The position numbers were made by a program, and so were the translations under genes. 64,000 nucleotides of DNA, taken from contig NC_088775.1 in the NCBI RefSeq assembly GCF_954871325.1, positions 29,303,561 to 29,367,560 on the forward strand, written 5' to 3'. The notes under the pieces are model-generated. The model saw only the letters and a list, made by a program, of their open reading frames with translations, searched no databases and had not been told where the DNA came from. Positions 1 to 11,485 of this stretch are shown here, one piece after another; within the stretch, counting starts at the first letter, position 1, and the number at the start of each line of letters is the position of its first letter. This DNA is from Gordionus sp. m RMFG-2023. Its lineage: Eukaryota; Nematomorpha; Gordioida; Chordodea; Parachordodidae.

Positions 1-202
1 TTATTTGTATTGAACTTAGCAATGTTTCACCAAAAGAAAAATATATCTATTCTATTATTTCTTTATTATAATATGTTAAATCTAATCAATTAGTATTATA
101 GTTTCAGTTTGAGCTTGATTATATAATCCTCTTGACAACATTTTTAGGGCTTTTTTTAATAATATATTTTGAATTGAAAGTATTTTTTGTATCATTTGAC
201 TC

Positions 203-632
203 AATCCATAAGTTCTTAAATCCCAAAAAGCCTCATTATATACATAATAGGAAAATACTTTATCAAAATCTTTGGCCCATATCATCTTGGGCAACTTTTA
301 ATAATGATAGACAGTATTGTAAACTTAAATTTTTAAGATAACCTACCCCCTTTTAACCACTAATAAAACATACTTTAATATGTTTAACAAAATTTGTTGA
401 ACCCTTAATCCATAGTTCTTAAATGCCAAAAAGGCTAATTATATTCATATATAGGAAAATATTTTATCAAAATCTTTAACCCATATCATCCTGGGCAACT
501 TTTAATAATGATAGACAAAGACAATATTGTAAACTTAAAATTTAAAATAACCTATATGAACCTTTTTTAACAAAATATATAAATTAAACAATATACTTTA
601 ATATGTTTAACAAAATTTGTGTTGAATCCTTT
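203..632. repeat. Two-copy tandem duplication, ~204-bp unit
   Basis: A block beginning AATCCATAAGTTCTTAAAT at 203 recurs, slightly diverged, at about 407 (AATCCATAGTTCTTAAAT). Both copies share the AGGAAAATA.TTTATCAAAATCTTT and GGGCAACTTTTAATAATGATA segments and end with the same ATACTTTAATATGTTTAAC stretch. No protein is evident. It may be the edge of a dispersed repeat whose left part lies outside the window. Confidence 0.75.
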
Positions 633-794
633 ATCATTTTTTTGTTTATATAGGTTTTACATTCAGCCTGTACATTGTTTTTTTTAACTTTAAATTTCCA
701 TATAAAATTTTAAAAATGAAATTTAATTCAGGAGAAGTTATTTTCATCCAACTTTGATACATACTATTTTTTTCTTTTATAAAGAAAAAGCACA

Positions 795-3028
795 GTGAAT
801 TTAAAAATGAGATTACCAAACACCTCAACGAATTCTCTACACAAAAAAATATATCACTGGCAAAACCAAAGTGGTTCTGGTTGCAAATCCAGACAATCTA
901 AATTAAATTTTAACAATCTAAACATTCCAGCTGTATCGCAAAAAACAGCAGACAAGGTTATCATGGAATTTATTATTGACACCTTCCAACCACTGTCTCT
1001 GGTTGATGATCCTTCATTTGAAAAAATGATTAAAACTTTTTCTCCTGCGACAAAAATTATTTGTCGCCAAACACTGGGCAATAGGATATCTACTTCCTTC
1101 TCTTATATGACGACAAATCTTATAAGAGATTTGTCTGAAGTTTCTTATATTGCATCACTGCTGATTGTTGGAGTGGTCATCGAAGGTATATTATATTTAT
1201 ATGAATTTTATAATGTTTATTTTATTAGGGCTTTGACTTACTGCACATTGGCTGGATCCGTTAACCCTCAAGAGAAGGTCAGCCGCTTTGGCACTGAGGA
1301 GGATAATTGGGAGGCAAACATATGATGTTTTGGCCAACGAAATCATGGGTATCCACAAGTTCTATAAAATTCATAATAAGGTTGTGAAGATGGTGACTGA
1401 CAATGGAACCAACTTTGTCAAGGCATTTAAGTAATATTTATATTTAGCAAAAAATATTTAAATAAATTTATTTTTTCTAGAGTTTTTGGAGAAAATGAAG
1501 AAGATAGTAGTGAGGATATGGAATTGATAAATCTGGATGACATATTATCCGTTGATGACCCAATAATTCCTACTATCAGCCTACCAAAACATCAACGTTG
1601 TTGTTGCCATAATCTTAACCTTATTGCAACAACAGATGCAGAGATGGCAGATAGTGATCTCAATTTTAAACGAATATCTAGATCCACTTTTGCAAAATGT
1701 TTTGCTTTAGTTAATAAACAAAATATGTCGTCAAAAATGGTGGATATTTTATTGGAGAAATTGGGAAGATATTTAATAGCTCCCAACAAGACAAGATGAA
1801 ATTCTCATTACCAATCCTTGAAATTAATAGATAAGATGCTTTCTGAAAAGTTTTCAGAAGTAGAACAAGTATGTGATCAAATTGGATTTGCAATGTTTAG
1901 GCAAGAGGAATGTTATTTTGTTTAAGAGTATGCAACGGTAATACAATGATATTCTCTAAATAAATTTAAATTTTATAGGTTATGGAACCTTTGGCGATCT
2001 CGTTAAAAATCTTGGAACGGGAGGATAATATGGAGCAGGAATATCTAACTCCCGTTCTATCGATATTGATAGATAAATTAACGAAATTTAGCTGCCTGCG
2101 GTATTGTCAGCCCCTTGTAGATAGTGTTCTTAGAGGTATTGATAAAAGGTAATATTTTTTTATGCAATTATTTTATATTATCAGATATCTGCAAAATATA
2201 TTAAAAAATTGCAAAGATCTGGCAAATTTAGTAAAATATTTTTAACAGGCCAGTTCTACTAAACCTCTGATATCTAGTAAAATATTAATGGGCCTTTGAA
2301 GACATTAAAAATTTATTAAATTATTTGAATTTTAAGCTAATATTTTGATTAATATTCTTTGTAAATAAATGACAATGTTAATTTCTTTGTATATTAAGTA
2401 TTAAGTTTACATTTAATCAATATTTATGATATGACCCAAATATAAATAAATACCATACAGATGATGTGCCAGACTTGACTGTAAAATTTAAAAGGGTTAA
2501 GTTTTTCAGATACTTGATATTTATATGAATAAAATGAACACTTATTTAATAATAAATTAATTATCATTTCATAATATAGATTTCCTTCACTGTATGAAGA
2601 CAGTAACATTTTGGCAGCCATGATTCACCCTAAATTTAAACTTAATTGGCCTTATATTAATCTGCCACAAAATATGATGGTAAAAGAAAGATTAGTTGCC
2701 CTTTTGGAAAATATGCAGGAACAACCATATGCGGATACCTCAAATGAATGTTTGAATGACATTGATGCTTTTTAGGGGAAAAATACTGTACAAAATGCTT
2801 GTTCCGTTAAAATTTTTTTTATTCAAATGATGATTCCATGAATATTTTTAATACCTATATTAATTAAAAAAAATATTTATTGAATATAATACACCTTTAC
2901 CATCAAGCGCTCCTGTGGAGCGCTTGTTTAGTAAAGCTAAACATGTTCTAAATGAAAGACGCGGATGTTTAAATGATGATAATTTAGAAAAAAATTTATT
3001 ATTAAAAGCTAATTTTAATTATAAATAA
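795..3028 (+). pseudogene. Decayed ZBED-type hAT transposase with four introns
   Basis: The product would have been the DNA-cutting transposase of a hAT element (ZBED1/4-like, RNase H-fold DDE). Recognisable segments run in order: the N-terminal helical region (about 925-1150, with TADKVIMEFIIDTFQPLSLV), TAHWLDPLTLKRRSAALA (about 1240-1293), the catalytic-core stretch VVKMVTDNGTNFVKAFK (about 1380-1430), CHNLNLIATTDAEMAD (about 1602-1650), a TRWNS-type site, MIHPKFKLNWPY (about 2621), and the hAT dimerisation exon SSAPVERLFSKAKHVLNERR (about 2900-2960), ending at TAA 3026-3028. GT-AG introns fit at 1186-1228, 1431-1480, 1938-1978 and 2149-2579; a further one must precede the last exon. It is dead: there is a one-base loss near 1155, a TGA in the second exon, and TGA in place of the conserved Trp of TRWNS near 1797. 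The BED zinc finger was not found. Confidence 0.85.
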
Positions 3029-3189
3029 ATATATTATAATTGTTATATTTATTATTCAATTACAATAAATTTCTACCATATTTAATTTATTTTTATATTC
3101 GTTAATTTTGCATCGGTTATATTATATTATTATTCAATTACAATAATTTATAACATATATTAGTTAATTTTGCATCGGTCATAAATTTC

Positions 3190-3346
3190 CTTCAGAAATT
3201 TAAATAGAAAAAAAGATCGCGATCGTGATCTTTTTTTTAAAAAAAATGTCGATCCTGGATTTCGATCCTCTGTTTTTGAAAAGATCGTGATCGGGATTCA
3301 ATCGTTTTAAAAAGATCGTTTAACAAGCCTGAGTGTAATATAATAT
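3190..3346. repeat. hAT 3' end with subterminal GATC cluster
   Basis: Downstream of the ZBED-type transposase lie eight GATC tetramers in about 110 bp, many as GATCG or CGATC, including the palindromic GATCGCGATCGTGATC. The block ends with a sequence whose reverse complement reads CAGGCTTGTTAAACGATC, a typical hAT terminal inverted repeat. Clustered short subterminal repeats are transposase-binding sites in known hAT elements such as Ac. No matching left terminus was found in 1-795, so the element is incomplete. Confidence 0.6.
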
Positions 3347-3375
3347 AAAATATATAATAATAATATCATTTTGGC

Positions 3376-3990
3376 TAAAAAATAACTGTAACTAGTTATA
3401 TTTTTAAAATTGTAACTAGTAACTGTAACTAGTTAAAATTTTTGAAATGTAACTGCCAAAAGTAACTAGTTACTTTTAAAGATATATTCAAATAATTAAT
3501 TTTATTTTTAATATGTTGTGATAAATATTAAAATTTTGTGAAAATGTCTGATTGTTCCCAACAATAACACAAATACTTATATGTATGGCAGATGTGCAGG
3601 GATTAAAATTTTGTCAACCTCTAAAGGATACTATTTTAGCTAGTATTGAAAAAAGGTAACTAAAATCAAATAATTATTTATAAATTAATAATATCATGTT
3701 ATAGGTTTAATTTTATGATAATGACAACATCATTGCTGCAATTCTTCACCCTTTATTTAAAACTGACTGGCCTTGGATTAGGCAAGAAAGGAATAAAGCA
3801 AAAAAGGAGGAAATTTTAAATTTAATAAATATCTTAGGGAGCCTTGATACTGTTGCATCTTTAAAAATAAATAATATAATAATTTGTTACAATAAATGAA
3901 GAAGATATATTCTTACATTTACAAGTGTCAATATGTTGTTTTGTAACAACAACATCTACTAATGAAAGCTTAGCTCGACCCCCACATTTA
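3376..3990 (+). mobile_element. Second, truncated ZBED-type hAT fragment
   Basis: The left edge carries several copies of a TAACTAGTTA-type motif (3378-3478), a subterminal repeat unlike the GATCG cluster next to it. The region from about 3595 encodes decayed pieces of a ZBED-type hAT transposase, LKFCQPLKDTILASIEKR followed by AAILHPLFKTDWPWIRQER. They match the protein at 2090-2690 but are clearly divergent. An intron (3656-3704, GT-AG) lies exactly where the first copy has its fourth intron, between the Arg and Phe codons of KR-F. The frame breaks just after this intron. N-terminal, catalytic and dimerisation parts are missing. Confidence 0.7.
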
Positions 3991-4307
3991 CCTCTGCATA
4001 TGAGGGAAATGTAATTTTGACCATTGCCCTTGATTAAATATTCATAGCCTAAATAGACAATTACATCATTGTTTTTTTGGGTTTTCTAATAAAAATATAT
4101 AATGTAATAATAATGGTAATTTACTTTAAATTGAATATTTTTCATATTGATGCAAAAAGGCTTCTGTTAAATATTATAAATAAAATAATCCTTTCTAAAC
4201 AACTTTGGCTTATTTTTTAAATTTTAGCGGCCATTTTTTGAAGCTCTTTTTGGGGATATTTTGAGGATGTTATTGGACGTTTTGGCGATTTTGAACATGG
4301 CGATTTA

Positions 4308-4606
4308 GGCTGCATTCATAGTGGAGACGGATCCGATTTTTACATCCGTTCCGTCAAAAGTCAATCTCATTAAAAATGATATATATGTTCATAGTGCGTC
4401 CGTTCCGATACCTTCCGTCTTAAAAACGGATCCGGCAAATTTTGAAGTCAAAACATTTTGACTTTTTGATCCGGCAAATCTTATAGAGCGTTATAACGTT
4501 ACTTACAATTTTTTTATAGTCTATGAACATTTATATCATTTTTAATGAGTTTGACTTTTGACGGAACGGATGTAAAAACGGATCCGTCTCCACTATGAAT
4601 GCAGCC
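4308..4606. mobile_element. PIF/Harbinger-type MITE with ~75-bp inverted ends
   Basis: The ends are near-perfect inverted repeats: GGCTGCATTCATAGTGGAGA on the left and its complement on the right, with the symmetry continuing through GACGGATCCG, CATCCGTTCCGTCAAAAGTC and ATTAAAAATGATAT. Both sides are flanked by TTA (4305-4307 and 4607-4609), the 3-bp duplication typical of PIF/Harbinger. There is no coding capacity in 299 bp. The core holds a second inverted pair built on GGATCCGGCAAAT. The high symmetry suggests a fairly young, non-autonomous copy. Confidence 0.85.
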
Positions 4607-4609
4607 TTA

Positions 4610-5703
4610 GTGGTTATACGAAAGTTTTGGTGAGCCTATAATCTATGTTAACCGAACTAATAAAAGTTTCAAACTCTGCCAAAGAGAACTTCAGATCCAT
4701 AATTAACAATGAAAAAATTTCACTTATCTGCCTCCAGCTAATCAAAGGGGGCTGAGATGGTCGAAACAAACAATGTAATATACCTAGTCATTTATTGATC
4801 ATTTTTTAGAGTGGTCCAGTGATACATAATTTTAAAGGATTGGAAAAATTCTGTCTATACACAATGAATGAGAGAGAGCTTAAAAATTCAAAAAATTTAT
4901 CGCTCTTAATATCTACGGAATTTAATTTTTTATTATTAACTTATTCTGAAACATTTTGATCATATTGGGTTAGTCTTCTCAATTCTTTAAATTAGGTTTT
5001 TAAATTATATTACCTCACCCTGAAAATAATTTATGTAAATTCCTGATTTGACGAATAACCAGAAATATCCTAATAATTTCACTAGACTGACAAATGACAA
5101 TCAATTTATTAAAAACTGGATTAAATAAAGTCTACTTGGCGTTCGTGGAGAGTTAATATTAAGTGAGTATAAAGGATATTTTAATTGTAACCATTTTAAA
5201 AATATATTCCTTATAAAGCAGTAGAAAAAAATGATGAGGGAGTGTTTTATAAAAACAAATATACATCAAGCAAAGCAAAGAAAATAATTGCGAAATTCTA
5301 TATATACTTCAAAATAACATGAACATGAGCAGCCAGGGACCTCTATCTAGAAAGGAGAGGAATGACGCTATCGTCATTTGACTAAATTTAGATGTGGGAG
5401 GATAGTTAGTAGAAGAATATCTTTTAGAGGGGGTGGATAGGGTATCATAAATTAGGGGGGAGGAGGTGAGAAGTAGAATTTCACAGGTGGATAGAGAATA
5501 AAATCTTTGAGGGGAATAATAAAGTGTTGGCTTAGAGGTGTAACCCCGATTCATATTTCATGTTAACAATACTATGATGTTAGTTCTAACGTTAAATGTG
5601 GAGATTTTTAGCAAATTTTATATTTATAGGAGCTAAAAAATATCAATAAATTTTTATGTTTATATACCATATTTATTATAATAACACTTATTTAAGTATT
5701 AAC
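4610..5703. other. Unassigned AT-rich DNA
   Basis: No gene, terminal repeat or known protein fragment was recognised. A purine-rich patch (5335-5480) gives an open frame on the minus strand of low sequence complexity, which I do not regard as a gene. Confidence 0.5.
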
Positions 5704-6068
5704 TATTTTAAATCAACCTGGTTACCAAATAATAGCACTAATATATAAATATTTAATAATAAAATCCTAAAATTAACACAAATTTATTTATTTAAATTAT
5801 CAATCACAATATTTTATGAAAATACAAAAATTTCCTTTTCCTTAAACAAACAAAAAAACTGATCATATTATAAATTTTTCCTAGACTTTTAATAAAATTA
5901 CATTTGTACAGTAAATAATTCTATAAACAACCAAATAATTGTATTATAAATTTTTTTTGACTTTATATAACATCACATTTGTATAATAAATAATTTTATA
6001 AAAAATATTTTGTTCAATTTGATACATCCAGTCCAATTCAAATTTTTCTTTCTCCTACACTTCCAACA
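5704..6068 (-). repeat. 3' LTR of the gypsy-like fossil
   Basis: This matches 11001-11190 in direct orientation, sharing ATCAACCTGGTTACCAA, AATAGCACTAATATATAAAT and CTTTCTCCTACAC. On the minus strand it starts TG and ends TA. The adjacent sequence on the internal side (6069-6075, CCCCCTC on the plus strand) is the polypurine tract of the element. Confidence 0.82.
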
Positions 6069-6161
6069 CCCCCTCCATTAGATACCTCCATCTAAGGAAC
6101 TTGATTTATCTCCCCTGCATTCAACACTCTTGGTACCTCATTCTGTATAGCCATAGTCTCA

Positions 6162-6518
6162 TTACTGACATTCATGTCTTGATTTGTACAATATCTTACT
6201 AGATGATCCCCCCCCCACATAAGCCCAACATTGCTGATAATATGGAAGTATTCTTGTCCTTCGGTTGTACCTTCTTGGCGTCTCCATTCTCATATCATTC
6301 AGCATCTCTCCATATAGTCTCGTTGCTTCTTCCCTTGCTAATCTTAGCCAGTTTCTGGAGATTATTAATCCATCTATTATTTCTATAAGTGCGAAAAGTT
6401 TCCCACTCCCGTATATGTAGCCATCTATTAATGATATTATTATTGCATATAAAGTTAACTCTTCCCATCGTTTATTCCTCTGTCTTATAGTATTTCGTTC
6501 CGTTAATAATAACCTCAA
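6162..6518 (-). pseudogene. Open frame downstream of integrase in the gypsy-like fossil
   Basis: A frame of 118 residues lies between the integrase region and the 3' LTR. It is rich in Arg, Glu and Tyr (for example EEATRLYGEMLND) and has no motif that I recognise. Its place suggests the C-terminal tail of the polyprotein or an extra 3' ORF of the element. I see no signal peptide or envelope-like membrane segment. Confidence 0.4.
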
Positions 6519-6849
6519 ACTCTATGATTTTGCTTGACATTTCGTTTTTCATTAAAACATCAAATCTTGCTTTCATCTCAAAATTCAATTTTTAATCACA
6601 TCAAATTTTACTTCCTCCCAAAATTTCGTTTTCCGAAAAAATCAAATTTTATTCTCCCCCCCCCCCCTTCAAAAAAAAAACAACAACTTCTAAATCTTGT
6701 TTAAATTACTTTTATTATCGGTCGTATTTGTTTCATATGTCTCGGTCATGTACCTCGTTGTCCTTCAATTTTTACCTCAACTTTCTTTCTTCCTATATAA
6801 TCCCTTAATACCTCTTCCCCCATTTAATAGGCCCATCAAACAACAATAC

Positions 6850-7305
6850 CTAAACAAGGCTTCCTATTGGAAATTTCTCAAAATTTATTTGTTCTCTCTG
6901 TATTACTTTTCCTTTAGAATCTAATTCAGATCTAGTTTTTCTTCCTAAAAATATTTCAACTGGAGATTTTCCTTTCGACGTCTTAGTACTGTTGTAAGCT
7001 AACAAGTAACCACCATTTTCCTTCTCCATATTTTTTTTAACCAACAACTATCGCTACCATGCACTCAGCTTGCCCATTGCTCCTTTGGTAATATGGTAGT
7101 GAAAATAAATGTTTAATCTTCCATCTATCACAAAATCTACCACTTTACCTTTAAAAGCTGGACCTCCATTTGATACTAAAGTCTTTATTAATCCATATTT
7201 AGCTACAAAATCTTTTATCTTATCCAAAGCTACTTTCGTGGATAACCTGAAACATGCATACAATCTAACTATCTTGAACCTGCATCTACCATGATAAAAT
7301 ATCAT
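6850..7305 (-). pseudogene. Integrase region of the gypsy-like fossil
   Basis: Two neighbouring frames carry integrase-like sequence: KYGLIKTLVSNGGPAFKG resembles the core around the second catalytic Asp of retroelement integrases, and LLAYNSTKTSKGKSPVEIFL resembles the YN..H..TG.SP...ml.R stretch that follows the catalytic core. Family knowledge places this domain last in the Ty3/gypsy polyprotein, as seen here. It is fossil sequence and not functional. Confidence 0.75.
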
Positions 7306-7731
7306 TTCTTCTCATATTCTAAAAAATCTACGTGTATTTTTTCGCATGGAATGTCCCTCTCTGACTTATCTTCTTTGTTTCTTGCTGGAACATTAGTTCA
7401 CATGTTATATGTATTGCAACCCCTAGCTACTTTTTCTATCTCGCTATTCATTTTGGGCCAACAAATATATTCTCGTGCCTTATTCTTCCTTATTTATTTG
7501 CCTTGTTGTCCTGTATGCACCGCTGCAAATTATCTTTTCTTAATAAAACAAGTATAACTAAACGATATCCTCTCATTAGACAATTATCTTCTAAGTTAAC
7601 TTCACTCTTAACATCTTTGAAGAATTTGTCTTCTTTTCATTCTTCATCTTGCTTGGATACCTTATCGACTAGCTCAAAAGCTATCGGCTTTTCTCTTGTA
7701 TCTACATTCAAAGATCTTATAATATTATTAT

Positions 7732-8200
7732 TTAATTCATCTTCTTACTAATTCTGGCTTCTATTTCTTCATTTTCTGTTTCCTTAATAAACAACCTTGA
7801 TAAAATATCTGAATTTAGTCTACCCGTTCTGAACCTTATTTCAAAATCGAAGCTGTTTTCCAATAACAACGATTTTTGCAGTCTGGGTAAAATCATTAAT
7901 TCTTTATTATCCTTTTTAACCAAATAAACTAATGGTTTTTGATCCGTGTATAATAAAAAGCTTCTTCCAATCAGATATTCTTTGCACTTGGTTAATCCAA
8001 ACTTAACTGCTAGCTTCCTTTTCATTTGCTGAATAATTTCTTTCAGCGCTATTAAACCGTCTGGAAAAGAATAAGATCGGCCTCTCTACATTAACCACCG
8101 TTATCAATAAAGCTCCTCCTATACCTTCATTAGATCCATCCACTGTTAATATAATATCTAAATTCATGTTAAAACAATTCAGTATAGGTTTATCTATCAT
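7732..8200 (-). pseudogene. RNase H region of the gypsy-like fossil
   Basis: The stretch contains the signature order of a Ty3/gypsy RNase H: LTVDGSNEGIGGAL (the first catalytic Asp), FFSRRFNSAERNYSANEKE (SR.L..aE.NY...EKE), LLYTDQKPLVYLV (the TDh..L motif) and RFRTGRLNSDILSRL (the G..N..aD.LSR motif that ends the domain). These make the gypsy assignment firm. It lies between reverse transcriptase and integrase. Confidence 0.85.
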
Positions 8201-9150
8201 TTTTTATTTTAAGTACTTCAAAACTTGCATTTTGTTCTTATCCCTATTCAGATCTAATATTTTTCCTTAATAACTTATACATTGGTACAGCTATCTCCGT
8301 AAAATTTGGTATAAACCGATGATAATTATTTTATAGCTCCTAAAATAGCTTGTAATTCCATCTTATTACTAGGTGCACGCATGCTCATAATCTTATCTAT
8401 ATTCTTTATAATGGGATAAATTTCATTTCCCTTAATTACATGTCCTAAGTACGTTACTTCCTTTACTACAAAAACACTTTTTTTTGTATTAGCTCACAGA
8501 CTATTTTCTCAAATTTTATCTTATACTTTAATTAATCTCATATTATGCTCTTGTTCTGTTCTACCTGATATCAAAGCGTCATCTAAATAATACATGATTT
8601 CACTTATTCTGGAACATAGCCGCCATGGTTCTTTGAAATATTGGGGCTGATACTTTTAACCCAAAAGGCAATCTGCTGAATGTAAACAAACTTATATGTG
8701 TGTAATCATAAATTTCTTACTTGCTTTCTCATTTACCTTAATTTGTAAATAGGCATTGGAAAATCTATTTTCGAAAAATTCTTGCGACCTTTAAATTAGC
8801 CAATAATTGCTCCATTCTAGGTAAAGGATATTTCACAGTCATTATCTAAGGGTTTACATAAACCCTATAATCTATGCATAGTCTTAAGCTTTATCCTGTT
8901 TTCTTATAGGAACCAATGGTGTCGCCCATACACTATGAACTATTGGTCTTACTATACCTTTTTCAGTCATTTGTCTAGTTCTTTACCTATTTCCTCTGTC
9001 CAAAAAAAAGGTTATCTTCTCATGCCACAATATTTAGGTAAGCAATTTTTTACCTCAAAATCTATTAAAGTACCTAATTCCTCTTTAGAAACATCATTGT
9101 ACCTATTTAATATAAACTTTATATTATTGCTGAACTTGTCCTAACTGTAA
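8201..9150 (-). pseudogene. Reverse transcriptase region of the gypsy-like fossil
   Basis: On the minus strand, fragments typical of Ty3/gypsy reverse transcriptase are legible, including NYHRFIPNFTEIAVPMYKLL (the post-catalytic YRrFI..F...a.pl..L segment, about 8280-8330) and, further upstream, a YLGH-like stretch. Reading is fragmentary. Confidence 0.65.
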
Positions 9151-9289
9151 AAACCCTTACTTCCAATTAATACTTAATCTGCACTAAATTGTTTCCCACA
9201 AACCTGTATTGTATTAGTTTTTCTTTTATTTCAAGACAAACAACTTTACTTTATATTTTACAAAATATTATTTCACAATTCATAAGAGA

Positions 9290-9450
9290 AAATGATAAAA
9301 TTCATGAAAAATTTGATAATTCTTAAAGAATTTTAATAATGACGCAAATATTTTATAATCACGTAAAGAATTTTATAATTTCTAAAAGAATTTTATAATT
9401 TCTAACAAAATTTTATAATTTTTAAAAGATTTTAATAATGATCTCAAGAA
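9290..9450. repeat. Degenerate short tandem repeats inside the gypsy-like fossil
   Basis: About six imperfect repeats of a 20-25-bp unit around AAAGAATTTTATAATTTCT follow one another. They lie between the reverse transcriptase and upstream regions of the LTR fossil and look like a small AT-rich minisatellite. Confidence 0.6.
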
Positions 9451-10199
9451 TAGAATTTAATAATAATGTTCTTTTCAATTTTATTTAAAGGAAAAAAAAA
9501 ACAACACCCTTATATCTCCTAATAACTTATTTTCTTCTATGTTACTTCTATATCTAATCAAAAATTCTGGAATTAAATTTTTGAGTTTATCTAGAACTAA
9601 ACCATGTTTCATCTCTAAACTAGGTAACTCAGTCTTATCATTCTCGCTTTGTATTATTTTTCCATTTACATTGTTGTTCTCAATGAAAGTTTCAAACAGA
9701 ACCGCCAATTATAATCAAGACCTATATTTTTAATGTCATTCCAAACTAAAATAGGCTCTATCTTTAATGTTATTATCCATAACGACGTTATCTCCTTGCT
9801 TATATTAACAATTTTATCACATAAAAACTAAAATCTTTACAATACTATAATGTCTAATTGTCTACTTATTTTCTTTGCTATGAAATTTTCTTCTGGAAAC
9901 CATTTATAAAATCTTTTACACTCATTAAACTGATCTCTGCTCCTATATCTAATAAAAAAAATGTTACTCCTATTCATATCTTAATTCTAGGGCATTTACT
10001 TCTCTTTATTATCTTTTCTAAATCAATTTTACACATATTTTCTGTTTCAATTTCTCTTACAATAATTTTTCCATTTTTGAAAATATCTATATTTACATAT
10101 TTCAAATCAATTATATCAGTTTCATTTATACTTAAATTCTTATTATAATTAAACAAATCAGACACACTATTAATTTTATCATTTATAATATTATTCTTA

Positions 10200-10420
10200 A
10201 TCTAATTTAGTCATCTATTACATTTCTCTTGTGAATGCCCTCCTTGTCAGCATTTAGAACCTATCAAACTATTGTCAAAAAACCCTCTACAATTCGTATC
10301 TATGTGACCATTACGTCCACATTTTGCGCATTGAAGCTTCCTTGCATTATCGCGACATGTGTCCTTGTTGCCTACAACTAAAACAAATAATATCTCATGT
10401 TTGTATCCTGTCTTAAATTA
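10200..10420 (-). pseudogene. Gag nucleocapsid region of the gypsy-like fossil
   Basis: The minus strand at 10289-10330 reads CAKCGRNGHIDTNC, a C-x2-C-x4-H-x4-C zinc knuckle of the kind that binds RNA in Gag nucleocapsid. Its position, 5' of the polymerase domains and near the 5' LTR, fits Gag. A second, weaker knuckle-like stretch may lie beside it. Confidence 0.7.
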
Positions 10421-10695
10421 TAATTTTCTCTTATAAACTTTTTAACCTCCTCCACAATTTTTCCTTCAATTTTTATATAAGACATATTTCTTCCTATGTT
10501 TACTCCTAAAGCGAAACTTAAAAATATCACTATTAAAATCAACACAATATTAATTATTAAATATCTAATAATAAACTGATTTAAATACAGTTGACTAACC
10601 AAGGAATTAATATTAAATTAACTGATTTAAAAAAATTAATTAAATATAAAAAAATCAATAAGCCTAAACTTAAAACATAAAATATATATAACATA

Positions 10696-10918
10696 TAGTG
10701 TTGTTAAACGGCTCGTTTTGAGCCGATTTTAAAAAACGGCTAACTCAATATTTCATTGAGAATACAATTAAGCAAGCCTGAAGATTTTATTTGTAGAAGG
10801 AACAAAGGTTTGGATATCTATTAACGAAATCTTAAGGTTTAAGCAATATTTTTCTGGCTAAAATATTGAGTTAGCCGTTTTTAAAAATCGGCTCAAAACG
10901 AGCCGTTTGTTCTTACTT
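10696..10918. mobile_element. hAT-like MITE with ~50-bp inverted repeats
   Basis: The ends form long inverted repeats sharing AAACGGCTCGTTTTGAGCCG and CGGCTAACTCAATATTT. Within each arm, CGGCTCGTTTTGAGCCG is itself a palindrome. The left end reads TAGTGTTGTTAAACGG. A relative with an 8-bp flanking repeat is at 11890-12066. No 8-bp duplication was found for this copy, so its exact limits are uncertain by a few bases. Confidence 0.7.
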
Positions 10919-11000
10919 TTTATAATTATATTAATAATAGAATTGATGCTTTTATTAGACTGTAGATTTTCAAGGTATAGTTCAATTAATTCATCACCAG

Positions 11001-11190
11001 TATTTTAGATCAACCTGGTTACCAAGTAATAGCACTAATATATAAATATTTTATAATTAATTATCCAAAAATTAACACAAATTTATTTATTTAAATTATA
11101 AATCACAATATTTTACGATACAAAAATTTCTTTTTCTTACAAAAAAACACATCACATATTCAAATTTTTCTTTCTCCTACACTACCAACA
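11001..11190 (-). repeat. 5' LTR of the gypsy-like fossil
   Basis: This is the direct-repeat partner of 5704-6068 and is shorter than it. On the minus strand the internal sequence next to it begins with TGGTGATGAATTAATTG one base after the LTR, the place and TGG start expected of a tRNA primer-binding site; I could not assign the tRNA. Confidence 0.78.
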
Positions 11191-11235
11191 TTAACACATA
11201 TATCACATATGTAAAAATATTACTAGGAGTTATTT

Positions 11236-11485
11236 TCTAATACAACTCTTAACTAACTTTTTAATTAAAACGTCCATATGGCTTATCCAATACAATGCTT
11301 AATTAACGATTTAATCGAAAACCCCCACACACGGCTTATCTAATGCAACGCTTAACTAACTATATTGAAACGTTCGACACATTGCTTTTCAAGTAACAGT
11401 TTAACTATTTAATCGAAACGTCCAATACACTATTTATGTAATACACCGCTTAACTAACTATTTAACCGAAACTTCAGACGCAGCT
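11236..11485. repeat. Minisatellite, five copies of a ~50-bp unit
   Basis: Five consecutive imperfect units have the pattern TCTAATACAACGCTTAAC, then TAACTATTTAATCGAAACG, then TCCAATACAC, then GGCT. The array starts shortly outside the 5' LTR of the gypsy-like fossil and its TTAAC duplication, so it belongs to the older host DNA or another repeat. Confidence 0.8.

Larger units (their letters stand above)
5704..11190 (-). mobile_element. Ty3/gypsy-like LTR retrotransposon fossil
   Basis: Read on the minus strand, the element runs 5' LTR (11001-11190), gag zinc knuckle (about 10.3 kb), a protease-sized interval (not itself recognised), reverse transcriptase (about 8.2-9.1 kb), RNase H (about 7.7-8.2 kb), integrase (about 6.8-7.5 kb) and 3' LTR (5704-6068). 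This order fits Ty3/gypsy. A 5-bp duplication TTAAC flanks it (5699-5703 and 11191-11195). The 3' LTR begins TGTTGGAAGTGTAGGAG on the minus strand, directly after a purine tract. The LTRs are clearly diverged and unequal in length, so the insertion is old. It is broken, with many interruptions. A hAT-like MITE (about 10696-10918) lies just inside the 5' LTR. Confidence 0.88.

Noticed and set aside
3376-3480. TAACTAGTTA repeats as a simple satellite
   Set aside because: They directly precede a ZBED-type hAT protein fragment and have the size and irregular spacing of hAT subterminal repeats.
5309-5554. 81-codon minus-strand frame as a gene
   Set aside because: Low-complexity Ser/Tyr/Pro text over a purine-rich patch, with no family resemblance and no partner.
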